In this document: positions 33,520-47,203 of the stretch, piece by piece
Position numbering within the stretch: position 1 is the first letter of the stretch
Layout of the letters: each line of letters begins with the position of its first letter
Assembly (NCBI GenBank): GCA_946811695.1
Contig: OX328123.1
Span: 14,229,162-14,293,161 of the forward strand
Direction: 5' to 3'
Length of the DNA: 64,000 bases
Origin: Gonocerus acuteangulatus
Lineage: Eukaryota; Arthropoda; Insecta; Hemiptera; Coreidae
The notes under the pieces: model-generated
The model's input: only the letters and a program-made list of their open reading frames with translations
Databases searched by the model: none
What the model was told of the DNA's origin: nothing
Program-made: the position numbers and the translations under genes

Positions 33520-34078
33520 TATGTGACTGGCTGTGGAGGATGGATGGATGGATCGGGTGTTTAAGGGCAGAAAATGTCTAGGTCCTCACCGCCCTGAAGT
33601 GTAATGTTATAGAGTCGTGTATATGTCGTGAAAGGGATTGTAATTTTGTGTTTAGGACAGTGCATGACAATGAACTGTTATTTTGATAACTTGTATTCAA
33701 ATTTCTTTTTTAACTAATATCATTGCTTACCACTAACTTACTAGGTAATAGAACTATTTGTACTAAAACTAATACTAATATACAGTATAGCACTATCAAT
33801 ACAAATAATATACTACATAACAAATAATAGACTACATACTATAGCACTATCAATACTAAGAATAGACTACATAACCATATTAATATTTACTTATTTATTT
33901 TTCCCCCTCTTGTATAATTTTTTATTTATTTATTTTTTATATTTTTTTATTTTTTATTTATTTATTTTTTATTTTATTTTTCCTTTTTGTATAACTTTAT
34001 TTGTTATCTTTTTTAATACATATATTTTTTTTATGTATATATTTTTCCCCCCTCTTTTTTTTCTAATTTTTTATATAT

Positions 34079-34155
<77 letters not shown>

Positions 34156-34229
34156 AATACACTAACTAACTAATACACTAATACAAACTAAGTAACTAAT
34201 ACAAACTAAACATAACTAATACTACTGGA
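33520..34229. other. Low-complexity stretch including a 73-nt T run
   Basis: Repeated aatactaatata-type words (33740-33890), a T-rich zone and a T-only run at about 34080-34152. A ~30-bp direct repeat (actatttgtactaaaa...) at 33748 and 34737 brackets this zone and the A run at 34674-34728. The direct repeats could be element ends, which is speculative. Confidence 0.5.
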
Positions 34230-34265
34230 GCCTCTTGGAGCTGACTGCACATCGCTCCAAGAGGC
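34230..34265. repeat. Perfect 12-bp hairpin
   Basis: GCCTCTTGGAGC at 34230-34241 pairs fully with 34254-34265 around a 12-nt loop. It lies in a GC-richer patch. The function is unknown. Confidence 0.6.
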
Positions 34266-34669
34266 CAGGCAGCGGCACCAACTAGCTGGTAGCCTAAATG
34301 AACTGTTGAATAGAAATGAGCCATCTGTGAAGAGATTGATAGAATTTTTAAAAGAAATAAATATTTATTACCTCATATAAAACCGTTCTATTAAGTTTGT
34401 GAAAGAGAATGCATTGTAAAGTTATCATTAAATGTGTGTGTCTGTATTTATTGAGTGAGTGCGTTTAACTTAATGTAAATATGTAAATAATATTGTATAC
34501 TTAGGTTTAGTTCTAGCTGTAAGTTTAACGGTAATTCTGGTATATGTTTAAAAGAAGAACCGATGTAAATAGTCTGAAAAATAATTAAGCAGTTTTAAAC
34601 TGCCACACCGTGCTTTCATTGATGAAGGCAAATTAAGAATGGTGTTAGTGACCCAAGCAGTCGAAGCAC

Positions 34670-34729
<60 letters not shown>

Positions 34730-34946
34730 GAATACAACTATTTGTACTAAAAATAATGCTAATGTAAGCAATATTAAAGCTGTGGAGGAAGCGGCATGAT
34801 GGAGAAGATTTGTTTGAAACAATTATGTCCAGCCATAATTATTTGAAGAGATTATGGTTATTTTATGTTCATTAAATAAATCACTAAAATATAATACACT
34901 AAAATGTGTTTTATTAGTATAGATTAGTCACTTATAATAATCACGG
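34266..34946. other. Unclassified stretch with a 55-nt A run
   Basis: The A run at 34674-34728 follows tcgaagcacctttaaa. This could be the 3' end of a retroelement, but no coding remnant is visible upstream. Confidence 0.4.
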
Positions 34947-35094
34947 TATGAAGCTTTGTAAAAAAGACCCGAGCTTTGAACCCTGTTTCCGGAGCTCTGG
35001 CGTATTTACCAAGAAGTCTATCCAGCTGGAGTTGGGTAAACGGAGCGTTTTACTCAACAAAATAACACATTTTACTGCAATAAGTAGTGTTGTA

Positions 35095-36259
35095 AAAGAG
35101 CGCGCCTTTAAGACTAGAAGGCACGCCTCCTAATAGCTCGAGCTCTCAGAGCTTGGACAGAGCTCGATAGAAGGCGCGAGCCTTGAAGGCTCGGCTCGGG
35201 AGAAGGCGCGAGCCTTGAAGGCTCGGCTCGGGAGAAGGCGCGAGCCTTGAAGGCTCGGCTCGGGAGAAGGCGCATGCTTTGAAGTATTTTACTTTTCATT
35301 TCCAAAATGGCTGATGGCGGGCAAACAGCTGTTTCATGAAATATACTTTATTAGATTCGTCCTAAATTCTTTCCGCCACATAGAAATTATTCGCTGGCAA
35401 TTAAATTTACCATTTCATTGATAAACTAATTATATGGATCACTAATTGGGTAAAAATAGTAACTTTTCCTAAAAAATAAACTCTTCTGTAAGACAGTGAT
35501 GGCAACACTGTCGTACTTGTTCACAATTGCCATTTCAACTTTCAAAATATTACCGTTTGTACGTAGTGTGAAAAAATAGTATTACATTAAAATAAAAAGT
35601 CATCATAATACATACATAAATTGTCTCTGAAAAATCCAGGAGTATCTAATCCACACACACCAACAAAATTAAAACCAAAATGTTTTATATCTTCTCTAAA
35701 TAATACAAGCCCAACCAATTATTCATGAAGATTTGAATCCATAAGAATATAGAATTTAAGAAATCAACTGAATGAGTCACTTTATTTAGCTTAATCATTA
35801 ATTTAATAAACTGAACTTTGTCAAATTTTAATAAACTACAACTGAAGCAAAATAAGAATTATCAGAGATAACAGCTAAATTACCTCCCTTTGTAAATAAA
35901 GATGCCGCTAAAATTTTATGTTTATTATTGTGAAATAAATGGTGAGAAATGTCACAAAAAATCGAAATGAACAAAATGTAATGATTATAGAGTAAGTAAT
36001 TATTGTATATAGATAATCTAGTAAAGCACTAGAAAGGGTTTGACTATAACCGTGCTTGCCGAAGCTCTACCTTCCCAGGGCTCCAAGGCCGAGCCTTCAA
36101 GGCTCGAGGGAGAACCTTGCCGAACCTTCAGGACTTGATAAGGTTAGGATGGAGCCTCACTCCGGATCCTTCATCCAGACCTCAGAGCTCGGGCTGTAGA
36201 GGTTAGGTTCAAGGTTCAGGCCTCAAGCCTTTAGTCAGGGCTCGCTTTTAACAACACTA
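35095..36259. mobile_element. Non-autonomous hAT-like element (1165 bp)
   Basis: Ends TAGTGTTGTAAAAGAGC at 35095 and the inverse of TAGTGTTGTTAAAAGCGAGC ending at 36259. Flanks GCAATAAG (35087-35094) and GCAATATG (36260-36267) match in 7 of 8 positions. Both subterminal zones are GC-rich with cgagccttgaaggctcg-type hairpins, while the middle is AT-rich. No transposase. Confidence 0.8.
35169..35280 (+). repeat. 32-bp GC-rich subterminal repeat of the hAT-like element
   Basis: agaaggcgcgagccttgaag + gctcggctcggg recurs at 35169, 35201, 35233 and (partial) 35265. Each unit holds the perfect hairpin CGAGCCTT-G-AAGGCTCG. A related hairpin sits near the other end (about 36087). Confidence 0.9.
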
Positions 36260-36281
36260 GCAATATGTAAACAATCGATGG

Positions 36282-36862
36282 CCATGCAGCAATAAGGAGG
36301 CAGCTCAATGTTTTTGAATTTTCAGGTCAGAACAAAATCATAGATTTAAAAACTATCTCTATTTTCTGGTAGAATAAGAAATCAGTTCTGGTCACTTCAA
36401 TAGTGGAATCACAGCAACTAAACCACTGTGAGAGGTCCACTAATGGCTTTCCATCTGCGTACAACCATCGTCTGCTCTTAAAAACTGATAAATACAATGC
36501 CGTAATGAGCATCCCACACAAATATTTCGGGCTATATGAGATGTCGTTCTACAATGCATTAAACTGTGTAGCTTCTTCAGCTGCTTACACTAATAAAAGC
36601 AAATTTTGTTCATTTTAGTTGAAAAATACATTTTGGGTTATTTATAGAATGTGGCACAATAAGTAGGCAGCTCCAAACCATTAAACCTGACACTAACTGT
36701 CTAAAAAAGGTAGGATAGGGTTTTTATGGACTTACTTTCATAAGTAGATGGATAAGAAAAAAGAAAATGGGAAAAAATATCAAGAAACTTAACTTAAAAA
36801 TGTTTTCTTTCATTTGGCACCAAAGTAAAATGGAGCTGCCTCCTTATTTCTGCACGCCCGTC
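36282..36862. mobile_element. Candidate Tc1-like MITE
   Basis: Inverted ends share ATAAGGAGGCAGCTC (36294-36308 and the inverse near 36835-36850), and another variant, aataagtaggcagctcca, lies inside at 36658. Such ends resemble Tc1-type termini. Exact boundaries and a TA duplication are not resolved. The small open frames inside (36327-36521, 36403-36618) show no transposase motif. Confidence 0.45.
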
Positions 36863-37084
36863 AATTTCTTGCTGTTAGTATTTTTTGAAGGAATGTACAT
36901 AGAGCTATTTAGTAAGTAGAGGTATTTAAAATAGGGCTCTATGCTATGTTATTTATTATAATATTAAGGTAATAAGTTAGGATATCAAGGCATTAGTTAC
37001 CAAGAAATGTTTTATAAGTTCAGGTAGTGTAAGAGACTTTAAATGTTATATTTTTGTACCTAAGCAGCCGGATTTGGAATTTTA

Positions 37085-37239
37085 TTGTTGTTTTGTTTTG
37101 GTTTTAGCGCGGTTCCTTCCTCCCTCATAGGGAGGAACCCCGCTTATAGGGTTGATACAATGAAACAATCCGGAAGTGCCGACTAGAAAATTTTGCGTTT
37201 CAGAACCTCTGGAAACCGAAAATGATGGTAGTTCAAATT

Positions 37240-37328
<89 letters not shown>

Positions 37329-38380
37329 CTGTTCGATCATTTCTGGCTTCCCTGATGGTCCGATTTTGATGAAATGTGGTACAAAAATCCGTCGTCCAAT
37401 TTGAAAGGTCAAGTTCGTTAACCAGCAAAATCCGCCCACTGGAAGATGGCATTTGGGGCGAAATTCGCGCAAAAAAATCGTAACGCTTACGTTTTTGAGT
37501 TCATAAGCTTGTACGTACTCTTTTTATAGGCTTCTTGGGCTAGGAAAACGAATGGAACCATTTTCAAGGCGATAGCTTTAACCGTTTTCGAGAAAATTGG
37601 AAAAATAATTTTTGAATACCGTTTTTGGTTTGGGTACTTAGAATTACGGGATTCAGTTGAAACATTATCTGCATGTTCTACTTTCAATAAAACTAATATG
37701 TTGAAAGTTTTGTTACGTTTGGAGTTAAGGAAGGGTTAGAATAAAATATTTTATGAACAGACAAGAAAAGTTTTGGGAACTTCGTATACTTTCATTAATA
37801 TCTCGAACACGGTTGGGAAATCGTGGTAAGTGGATAGAAACTATTTGAAAGCTTTCTAAATTCTCTACAAAAAATATTCTAAAACTATTTTTGATTAGGT
37901 TATGTCAATCGGAGAAATAAGTGCATAAAACTTCAAATACGTCTGTTTTGTTCTTAAGAACGGGTTTTTGTCGTTCTTTTTGTAATTTTTGTCTCTTTCC
38001 CTTTGTTTTTTATTGCTTTTTATTTTTGTAATTTCTTATGTTGGGAAAATTTTGTGTGTAAAACAGGATATGAAAAATGAGACCAATTTTCTGTTGCTAG
38101 AAATAATGTAAATTTTGGGAACTTTCATTAATATCTCGAAAACGGTTGAAAATCTTGTTAAGCGGAACAATACCATTAGAAAGCTTATTAAATGCTCTAC
38201 ATAAAAGGTTCTAATGAAAGTTTTGATTAGGCGATGACAATCGGAGAAATAAGAGCTTAAAGCTTTAAAGTAATTGATTTCGCTTATTCGAACTGTTCTT
38301 TTTGTCTGTTTTTTATTCCTTGTTATTTTTTAATTGCTTATAGTTGGATAATGTATTCGAAAATAAAACAGGTTTAGTAA
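37085..38380 (+). repeat. Dispersed repeat family A, copy 4 (longest)
   Basis: Begins with a GGTTCCTTCCTCCC/GGGAGGAACC hairpin region (37110-37140), contains (TA)n at 37239-37324 and all blocks seen in the other copies. Two internal aatatctcgaa(c/a)acggtt blocks (37798 and 38133) suggest internal duplication. No coding sequence was recognised. Confidence 0.65.
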
Positions 38381-38526
38381 AATAACAAAAACAATTTATT
38401 GTTAGAAATATAGAGTTCCAAGATTCCAAGACCTTGTAACTAGCGGGAAAGTTTCTAGTGATGCCGACTCTTCCAGGTAAGATTGTAAATCCTACCTTTC
38501 AAGACTGTTGGAACCAAAACAATAAC

Positions 38527-39030
<504 letters not shown>

Positions 39031-39059
39031 AATAATAACTGCTTCTATTTTAATCTTTC

Positions 39060-39742
39060 GAAATTAGACTAGGGATAAGAACGGAACCGCGCTAAGATGA
39101 GGCAGTTCCTGCGAGTCGGACTTGTTTGCTTTTGTGACTTGTCAAATTTTAAAAAATTTGGATTGCTGGAAATATATCTATCTATCTATTAACAATATTG
39201 CTGCGGCTGTCATTGCTTGGGAATACCTCAGTATCGGACACATTTTTTGTTTAATTTTTCATTTTTATTTCAGAAAAAATTCATAGAAAATCTTCCAGTC
39301 AGATGATTTGAAAATGGAAAACACTTTTGGAAGGCCCAAATAATACTGAAGGCAACTGTCTTTACCTGGAGCTGTAAATGTGAATCCCCTCCATTTACGT
39401 TTTGAATCTAAAGGGAAAAGTAATGGAGGAGTGTCCTTCCGAAGGGACATTCGTAAGCGGGTAGGACACCCGCAGCGAAAGAGTTATGTTTGCATTCATA
39501 AATAAATTTTTGCAAAATGTCTTCAAATCTTCATCCTACAAGGATGGGCATGTTGGAAACGCACAATTATGTAAGAGGATTTTACTAGATTCTAGATATG
39601 GTATTAAGAGCCTAAAACCTGGCCCAATACTATGATGTCATAACTTTCATAAGCAAACTGTTTTTGGGAGGGGCCTGGAACTTGGCATTTTTTTAATGAT
39701 AGTTTTTTTGGGTGGATATATACTCATAATAAAACTCATCCT

Positions 39743-39799
<57 letters not shown>

Positions 39800-40950
39800 G
39801 TTATTCTGTACTCTAATATCTTATAATATTATTCAAATCGAAGTCTTATAAAATGTTTTTGTGGTCACAAGTGGAGACATTTTGTTTATGTCAGATAGAA
39901 AAAAGGATCAGAGAAATATTTAGCTATCTGTGAAAACAGCATAAGCGATGAAGTGGTTTATATCAAATGGAAAACTATGGAGCGGTAATACTGTCTATTT
40001 ATCGAGGGAATGGGGCAATATCCCTGGATTTCCAAGAGGGAATATATCCGGAGGTTTCTAGGGTTTCCTTCTCATAAATAGGAATGCGAATCCCAAATAT
40101 CTTTCAGGGTGCTTTGCCTTTTCAACCAGAAATTAAATACTTTACATTTGGGGCTAGGAGGTTTTATTCAGTGCCTATTGGCTGTTTAGTTATTCATATA
40201 GTATTTTTCTATATGCTATAATAAATGATTTCAATATCTTTGTTTATTTACAGAATATTACAATTTCAATTGTATTATGCAATTTTGATACTGGTTACTT
40301 GCCGACGCCTCAGGTGTCCCCAGTTGTCAGCCGATTACCTTCCTTGTTAGTAAGGATTCTAGGATGACCTGGAGTTACCTTGCGCCATCCAACCACAGCC
40401 TGCGACTAGCAGAGAGGATTGCAGGTGAATGAGGCGTGGCCTGTGATATCATGAGGAGAGAAGATATCCATCGATGTCACACTCAAAAATATAATTATAC
40501 TGATTTTTGATGACTCCACGACACTTCACTACCTTAGTAGATCCCGGGGCCACTTTCTATGAAGACGTCTTGGTGGAGTGGAAGGATGATTGGTGCTGGA
40601 TAAGGATTGGACTATAGTATTAGGATGATTGATTAATTTACTACGGAAAGATGAGAAGCGGCTAGGGATTACATCTTGGACATAAGGGATATTTAGGTCA
40701 TTATGTAGGGTGCGATTTGTAACATAATAAAGAGCATTAACTATGGTACGTAGGACATTGGATTGAAAAAAATGAGATTAAAAAAAGCAATAGCGCAAGC
40801 GCTGCTTACAATGAACACCATTCTGAACAAGGAAACGACTTAAATAATTATAAGAATATTTGTTTAATGTATTACAAGTTTTGATTTAATTACACAGGTT
40901 AACATTTGATCTAAAAAAAAAAACTCTCGGAGCGGTATGGTGCTAATCGG
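39060..40950. other. Mostly unique sequence, no gene recognised
   Basis: Contains (TA)n at 39746-39797. The patch 40300-40480 is GC-richer and has splice-like words (for example a minus-strand gatatcacag and caag|gtaact), but the short frames between them match nothing I know. Confidence 0.4.
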
Positions 40951-40951
40951 G

Positions 40952-41385
40952 TTTTGGGGTCACTGATTATGATGAGCGGGTTAGTTAACCATCATAACAT
41001 CAGATTCAAGGCCATTTGAAGGTTGAATAGAAAAAAAAAAAAAAACGAAGAAAAAATCTGAAACAATTCATGCGTATGTTTTTGTAGTTCCTGAGTCCGA
41101 ATCCGTAGTTTGTTTGACTCGCAATGCCTCCTCGAAACTACCTTTTTTCTACGTTTGTTTCTCTATTCGGCCTTCAAACGACCTCTAGGAAACGGCGTAA
41201 AGGTGAAACAAACTACATGTTCGGACTCAGGGATCTCAAATACCTACACATGATTTTTTTTTAACGATTTTTCCAAGAGTTTTCTTTGTCTATTTGACCT
41301 TCAAATTGCCTTGAATTTCATGTGATGAAGGTTAACCTAAACGCTCATCGTAATCAGCGACCCTAAAGACTCTACAATGACCAAG
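40952..41385. repeat. Fold-back repeat related to family B
   Basis: The left arm ggtcactgattatgatgagc...caaggc (40963-41015) is matched inversely by gattacgatgagc... in 41320-41378. The inner arms ccgaatccgtagtttgttt (about 41097) and aaacaaactacatgttcgg (about 41202) also pair. It shares the 'attcggcgaccctcaaa'-type end with the family B copies. Confidence 0.55.
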
Positions 41386-42070
41386 TGTTGTCTTTTTTAT
41401 ATCAGATACAAATGTTAACCTCTGTTACTTTAACAAAGTTATAAATTATTACTTTCATTTTAGTTGATTTAGCTTTTCATGGAATTATTTAGCCTATTCA
41501 TAGTTTCCTTGCAAGTTAAATATAATTGTAGCCTCTAGGCCAGGTCATACATACATGTAAAATACATTTAGTCGAAGTTGGTCCACATGTATTCAGATCT
41601 TGAGGGACATGATGCTGCTAATAACAACCAAAAATTGGCTGGTTTTGCTTGTTTTTACAGTGCATCTTCCGTTTTAGCGCAGAATAGAAAATAGTGAATT
41701 TCATTACAAAATATTAAAAATTAGGGCCTTAAGTAGTATATGAATCATTTTGTATGAAGTGGGTGATTTCAGCTAATGCCTACTTCAAATTGAACAATTT
41801 CTCTATATTTTTTTTTAAATGTTTTGAGCAGAAGTGTTACTTCTTGCCGGAAACTTTTTAAAAGCCTCGCTTTTCGGAGATGGCGAATCAAAGGACTTGA
41901 TTTTTACACTAACTGGCGATTGATTGAACGCCACGCTTCCCTACGGCTGTATTGGCCAGGCCTTTGTTTGCAAGGTCTCTTCATACAAAAACTTTTTGCC
42001 CTTAAAATCGTTCTCTTTAGATGATTGAATCTATGTTCCTCCGCCGGATTAAAGCTGCTGTTGCAACAAA
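41386..42070. other. No recognisable feature
   Basis: Unique sequence. The 66- and 80-codon frames at 41824-42146 have no known motif, and the second runs into the satellite. Confidence 0.4.
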
Positions 42071-42071
42071 T

Positions 42072-43250
42072 ACTTTCGGAACACTCGTCAACTCGTCTGT
42101 AGACTTGACGAATGACATATGACGAATACTGCTCACGTTGAACCAAGCCTTATGGAACACTCGTCAACTCGTCTGTAGACTTGACGAATGACGTATGACG
42201 AATACTGCTCACGTTGAACCAAGCCTTACGGAACACTCGTCAACTCGTTTGTAGACTTGACGAATGACATATGACGAATACTGCTCACGTTGAACCAAGC
42301 CTTACGGAACACTCGTCAACTCGTCTGTAGACTTGACGAATGACATATGACGAATACTGCTCACGTTGAACCAAGCCTTACGGTACACTCGTCAACTCGT
42401 CTGTAGACTTGACGAATGACGTATGACGAATACTGCTCACGTTGAACCAAGCCTTACGGAACACTCGTCAACTCGTTTGTAGACTTGACGAATGACATAT
42501 GACGAATACTGCTCACGTTGAACCAAGCCTTACGGAACACTCGTCAACTCGTCTGTAGACTTGACGAATGACATATGACGAATACTGCTCACGTTGAACC
42601 AAGCCTTATGGTACACTCGTCAACTCGTCTGTAGACTTGACGAATGACATATGACGAATACTGCTCACGTTGAACCAAGCCTTACGGAACACTCGTCAAC
42701 TCGTCTGTAGACTTGACGAATGACATATGACGAATACTGCTCACGTTGAACCAAGCCTTACGGAACACTCGTCAACTCGTCTGTAGACTTGACGAATGAC
42801 GTATGACGAATACTGCTCACGTTGAACCAAGCCTTACGGAACACTCGTCAACTCGTTTGTAGACTTGACGAATGACATATGACGAATACTGCTCACGTTG
42901 AACCAAGCCTTACGGAACACTCGTCAACTCGTCTGTAGACTTGACGAATGACATATGACGAATACTGCTCACGTTGAACCAAGCCTTACGGTACACTCGT
43001 CAACTCGTCTGTAGACTTGACGAATGACGTATGACGAATACTGCTCACGTTGAACCAAGCCTTACGGAACACTCGTCAACTCGTTTGTAGACTTGACGAA
43101 TGACATATGACGAATACTGCTCACGTTGAACCAAGCCTTACGGAACACTCGTCAACTCGTCTGTAGACTTGACGAATGACATATGACGAATACTGCTCAC
43201 GTTGAACCAAGCCTTACGGTACACTCGTCAACTCGTCTGTAGACTTGAAC
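42072..43250 (+). repeat. 76-bp satellite, ~15.5 units, trimeric higher-order pattern
   Basis: The unit starts acggaacactcgtcaactcg and ends gttgaaccaagcctt. Each contains the hairpin TCGTCAA...TTGACGA with a 13-nt loop. Three unit types (tacac/tctg/cgtatg, aacac/tttg/catatg, aacac/tctg/catatg) recur in that order, a 228-bp higher-order repeat. The last unit is truncated with a duplicated aactcgtctgtagac. Confidence 0.93.
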
Positions 43251-43257
43251 TCGTCTG

Positions 43258-43400
43258 TAGACATCCGAATCCGAAGTCCGTTTCTACGTTAAAGAAGAAA
43301 TAACTAGAGCTTCATGGTTTTGAGGGTCACTGAATTCCGGGTTTGAGGTCTGTTTCCCAACAAAGTTAGCGACCTCCAGAACTTATCTCATTTTTGCATT
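43258..43400 (-). repeat. Dispersed repeat family B fragment
   Basis: Inverse match to 44780-44900: aataactagagcttcatggt then gagggtcactgaattc and gtctgtttc. Confidence 0.55.
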
Positions 43401-43703
43401 TTGTATAGAAAAATAAAGTGACCTTGAAATCACCTGAAGGACTATAATAGAAAAAAATAAATTAAACACGCATTTTGCGTTATTTTTGATGGTATTTAAT
43501 CATAATTAAAATTAATTATTGTAAGGTTTCATTATTATTATTAAGTTTAATTATTGTTAGAATTACAATCAATTGTGAGAGACATTCAAATATTTTTATG
43601 CTTTTCGTCACATATTATACGAATCGCGAGCATGTGATTTAGATGCCACTGGCCCTCGTGCTTAGGCAGGAGAGCCTAAGCACGCCATTCTTATTCCTAT
43701 AGC

Positions 43704-44393
43704 CGGCCCATGCGCAAGCAACTCTTGTTATGTGCATGTATGCCAGTGGCTTTTAATGGTTTATTTTCCGCTTCCCTTGGCTTTATAAGTTGTTCTTGCC
43801 ATTCTTTTTCCTATATCCGGCACGTGCGCGAGCAACTCTTGTTATGTGCATGTATGCCAGTGGCTTTTAATGGTTTATTTTCCGCTTCCCTTGGCGTTTA
43901 AGTTGTTCTTGCCATTCTTATTCCTATAGCCGGCCCATGCGCAAGCAACTCTTGTTATGTGCGTGTATGCCAGTGGCTTTTAATGCTTTATTTTCCGCTT
44001 TCCTTGGTGTTATAAGTTGTTCTTGCCATTCTTATTCCTATAGCCGGCCCATGCACAAGCAAATCTTGTTATGTGCATGTATGCCAATGGCTTTTAATGG
44101 TTTATTTTCCGCTTCCCTTGGCTTTATAAGTTGTTCTTGCCATTCTTATTCCTATAGCCGGCACGTGCGCGAGCAACTCTTGTTATGTGCGTGTATGCCA
44201 GTGGCTTTTAATGCTTTATTTTCCGCTTCCCTTAGCGTTATAAGTTGTTCTTGCCATTCTTATTCCTAAAGCCGGCCCATGCGCAAGCAACTCTTGTTAT
44301 GTGCGTGTATGCCAGTGGCTTTTAATGCTTTATTTTCCGCTTCCCTTGGCGTTATAAGTTGTTCTTGCCATTCTTATTCCTATAGCCTGCCCA
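43704..44393 (+). repeat. 114-bp satellite, 6 units
   Basis: cccatgcgcaagcaactctt recurs at about 43706, 43819 (variant), 43933, 44047, 44161 and 44275. The length is a multiple of three, giving a 38-residue repeated frame (MRKQLLLCACMPVAF...). A one-base deletion in unit 2 (cgtttaagttg) breaks the frame, and no gene context exists, so I treat it as non-coding. Confidence 0.9.
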
Positions 44394-44689
44394 TGTTTGT
44401 TATATTGGATCTTTCTGGACGCCTTCCTACCCGGCGAATGGTGAGATACTTCCATAATTCCCTCAATTTTCTTCCTAAACCCTGTTTCCTTTCTTCTCGC
44501 CTTTCAATGCCGTATACCTGGAGGTGGATGCCCCGAAGGAAAGGCTAATTATTATTATTTTTACAATATGTTTGGGTTGTACCCACAATTCATCATATTT
44601 TTGCTTCTATCCGAGCTCGCCAGAGCAATTACCTTTTTTTTCTTCCCTAATAATATCCCACGCACATCTTGACGTAAAATTATCCGTTC

Positions 44690-44945
44690 TTTCAGAATAT
44701 GCAGTCAAAAATTCATTGTGTGTAAAATAAACATATTTGTCCTTGAAATGGCAATGATTTTGCGCCGATGGGGAGAAACAGACCTTGCATTCGAATTCGG
44801 CGACCCTCAAAACCATGGAAGCTCTAGTTATTTCGTCTTGAACGAATTGACACGAAATTTGAACTTCAAATGCTCTTAAACCTGACGCGCTAGTGTGAAA
44901 CGGACTCCGGGTTCGGATTCAGCTTGTCGAAATACATAAGAATAA
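44690..44945 (+). repeat. Dispersed repeat family B, copy 3
   Basis: The same ordered blocks as 29595-29805 plus the upstream catatttgtccttgaaatg block of 28040-28215, so these were one family. Confidence 0.6.
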
Positions 44946-47199
44946 ACGTATTGTGAAAATACATCTTTTCTTTTTTTGTTCCCCTGTGTGTTTGTTACCT
45001 AATAATTATTAACTATTAAAACCACAAAATTAATTTTAAAACATCCCATATATTGTGCATCTTTATACGTGAGTGTGTATTAAAAAATCCACCAAACCAT
45101 TTCAGGCATTTTATTCATTTTTGAAGGTTTATGAGTTCAAACTCTATTGCGATTAGAATCATATTTTTTTTAAAAAATACCTTTTTTAATCCTAATTGAT
45201 TTTAAGAAAGTTATTTTTAAATTGGCAAGTAATACGATTTTTTTAAGAGCACATCACTATATTTAGTGCATTGCTTTATAGCTGGGACATAATGTCCACT
45301 TTATGCAGCTTCTCCTGGAATGACTATTCTAGTAAAAAAAAGAAAAAAAATGCAAAATGAGAAATGCAAAGTATTTATTTTAAAATGGTAGAAAAACTCT
45401 TGAGAATTGGCAAGATAGAGAGAGGAAAAGAAACTATTTGTGAATTATCGCCTAATTAAAGTTTCTGGGAAGTGACATTCTTGCACTAACCACACTAAAG
45501 CACCATTAAATAACGCAGCTTCTCAGAGGATATTTCTCCAGTCCATTAACTACACTTAGGCTCAGAGTGGGAAGTAGAGACATTTCAAGTGATTTACAAC
45601 ATCCATTTACCATCAAATATGGAATTATTGAAAAGGGACCCGGTTAATTCTACTTATCATTAATTACCTCGTCAGGAACTTTATTTGAAAATATTTACAG
45701 CCCTCTAGACAAAAAAACCTTCTACTGTCAGAGCCACGTCATGACTTTAGCTATTAACAATGGCGACAACCAATCAGCTGACCTTAATCAATAAAGACCA
45801 TTTAAAACATCGATATCCAAAATAAAATAAAACATATTTTGTTCAGAAGATTTATTTCTGTTTTTTTTTTTGTCCATTAAGTACTCTCTTCTTGTTTAAT
45901 TATAGATAATTTTTCTTTGATTTAGAGTTTGAACATATTTTTTTTTTCTTCTTCTACAATCCTTACCTTGTCAAATTCCTATTTATACTTATATAAACTT
46001 GCACGAAATACTAGACGAGCTGTTTTATTATTGTCTTTGTCCAAAAGTTAGTACATGAAATATGTGTAAGTGGATTTTTGTGTTATTCGAGGCTCGAAAT
46101 TTATATAATAAGAAAAAACAAATCAAGATAACAATAAACAAATTAATTCAGTTCTAGTAAATCTACTACATATTTGTTGTTTTCTTATATCCAAGAAACC
46201 TATATATATATGCCTTCTGTCAGTAGTCTTATCAAGTAGACCAGTTATATAATTTGCATCCAACACCTATGTTTATCCATCCAGTTAAGGCAAGCCCCTA
46301 TAACTGTGAAAATAAATGGTTTTCTTTGTAGTATAGACCTCCCAGACCCCGACTTAAGTGTTAATGTCTCCTAGAACTATTAGTGGAGATAGGTTTCTCC
46401 GAGCAGTTGTAGTTTCAATTGGTTAAAACTACAACCAATTTGTTAATTGGTTCTCAGCTGGATAATTCACTGAGTGGCTACTTTGCACGTTTGTACTGAA
46501 TGTGTAAGTGTGTGTACCTACCAGCTGCTGGTTCCTTTCTCAGGTTGATATAAGAACAATACCGATTGATTTTTAATAATAATCATTCCAGTTTTAAGTG
46601 AGATTCTGATTTTAGTGTATTATACATATTCTAAAATTTGTTAATAGTACACAATCAAAAATATGTCGCAATATCATATTCAGATTTCATTTCATTTTTT
46701 ATGGCGCATCTTCAAATGTATTAAATATGAGCTATCTACAGTTAGCTACACTTCCTAATAAGACAGTAATTATAATAAGTTGTAATAATACATTAATGTA
46801 AACTGTGGTATTGCATTAGTAATGTAGTAGCGATATAGAATACAGTATAACTTAAAATAGGGGGAAACTACACCCTCATCACTACGCACAGACTAAAAAA
46901 CTACAACGATCCCCCAAACTCATAGACTTCTCAAAACCTAATAAATTCGTAAGACAGAATCTTTTTTAACCAATATACTAGAAGGCGCAAATAACGTAGT
47001 AGTTGAGCGGAAAACCTCACATCCTCTCCTATGCTTCCTTGTACCTAGTAGAAAAGAGGCCTCAGCCCATATGTTCTGAATCAACCATACTAGTCACTCA
47101 AGGATAGACTGATTCTAACATACAGTGTAATATATATAACAAACTGTAATAACACAACTAGTAGTAAAACTTTGAAAATTCCCTAAAGAGTAAATTAAA
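44946..47199. other. Unique AT-rich sequence, no gene recognised
   Basis: No repeat family, tandem array or credible open frame was identified in this 2.2-kb stretch. Confidence 0.4.
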
Positions 47200-47203
47200 G
47201 TAT

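Noticed and set aside
34242..34285. A second Helitron-like end after the 12-bp hairpin at 34230-34265 (CTAG at about 34281)
   Set aside because: The CTAG is followed by C rather than T and is 15-16 nt from the hairpin; no other copy of this end is in the window.
34616..34674. A hammerhead-like motif before the A run (gatgaaggc ... gtcgaagcacc)
   Set aside because: CTGANGA and GAAAC are both altered and stem II does not form.
40300..40480. A possible host exon in a GC-richer patch
   Set aside because: Splice-like words exist, but the enclosed frames are short, ambiguous in strand and match no family I know.
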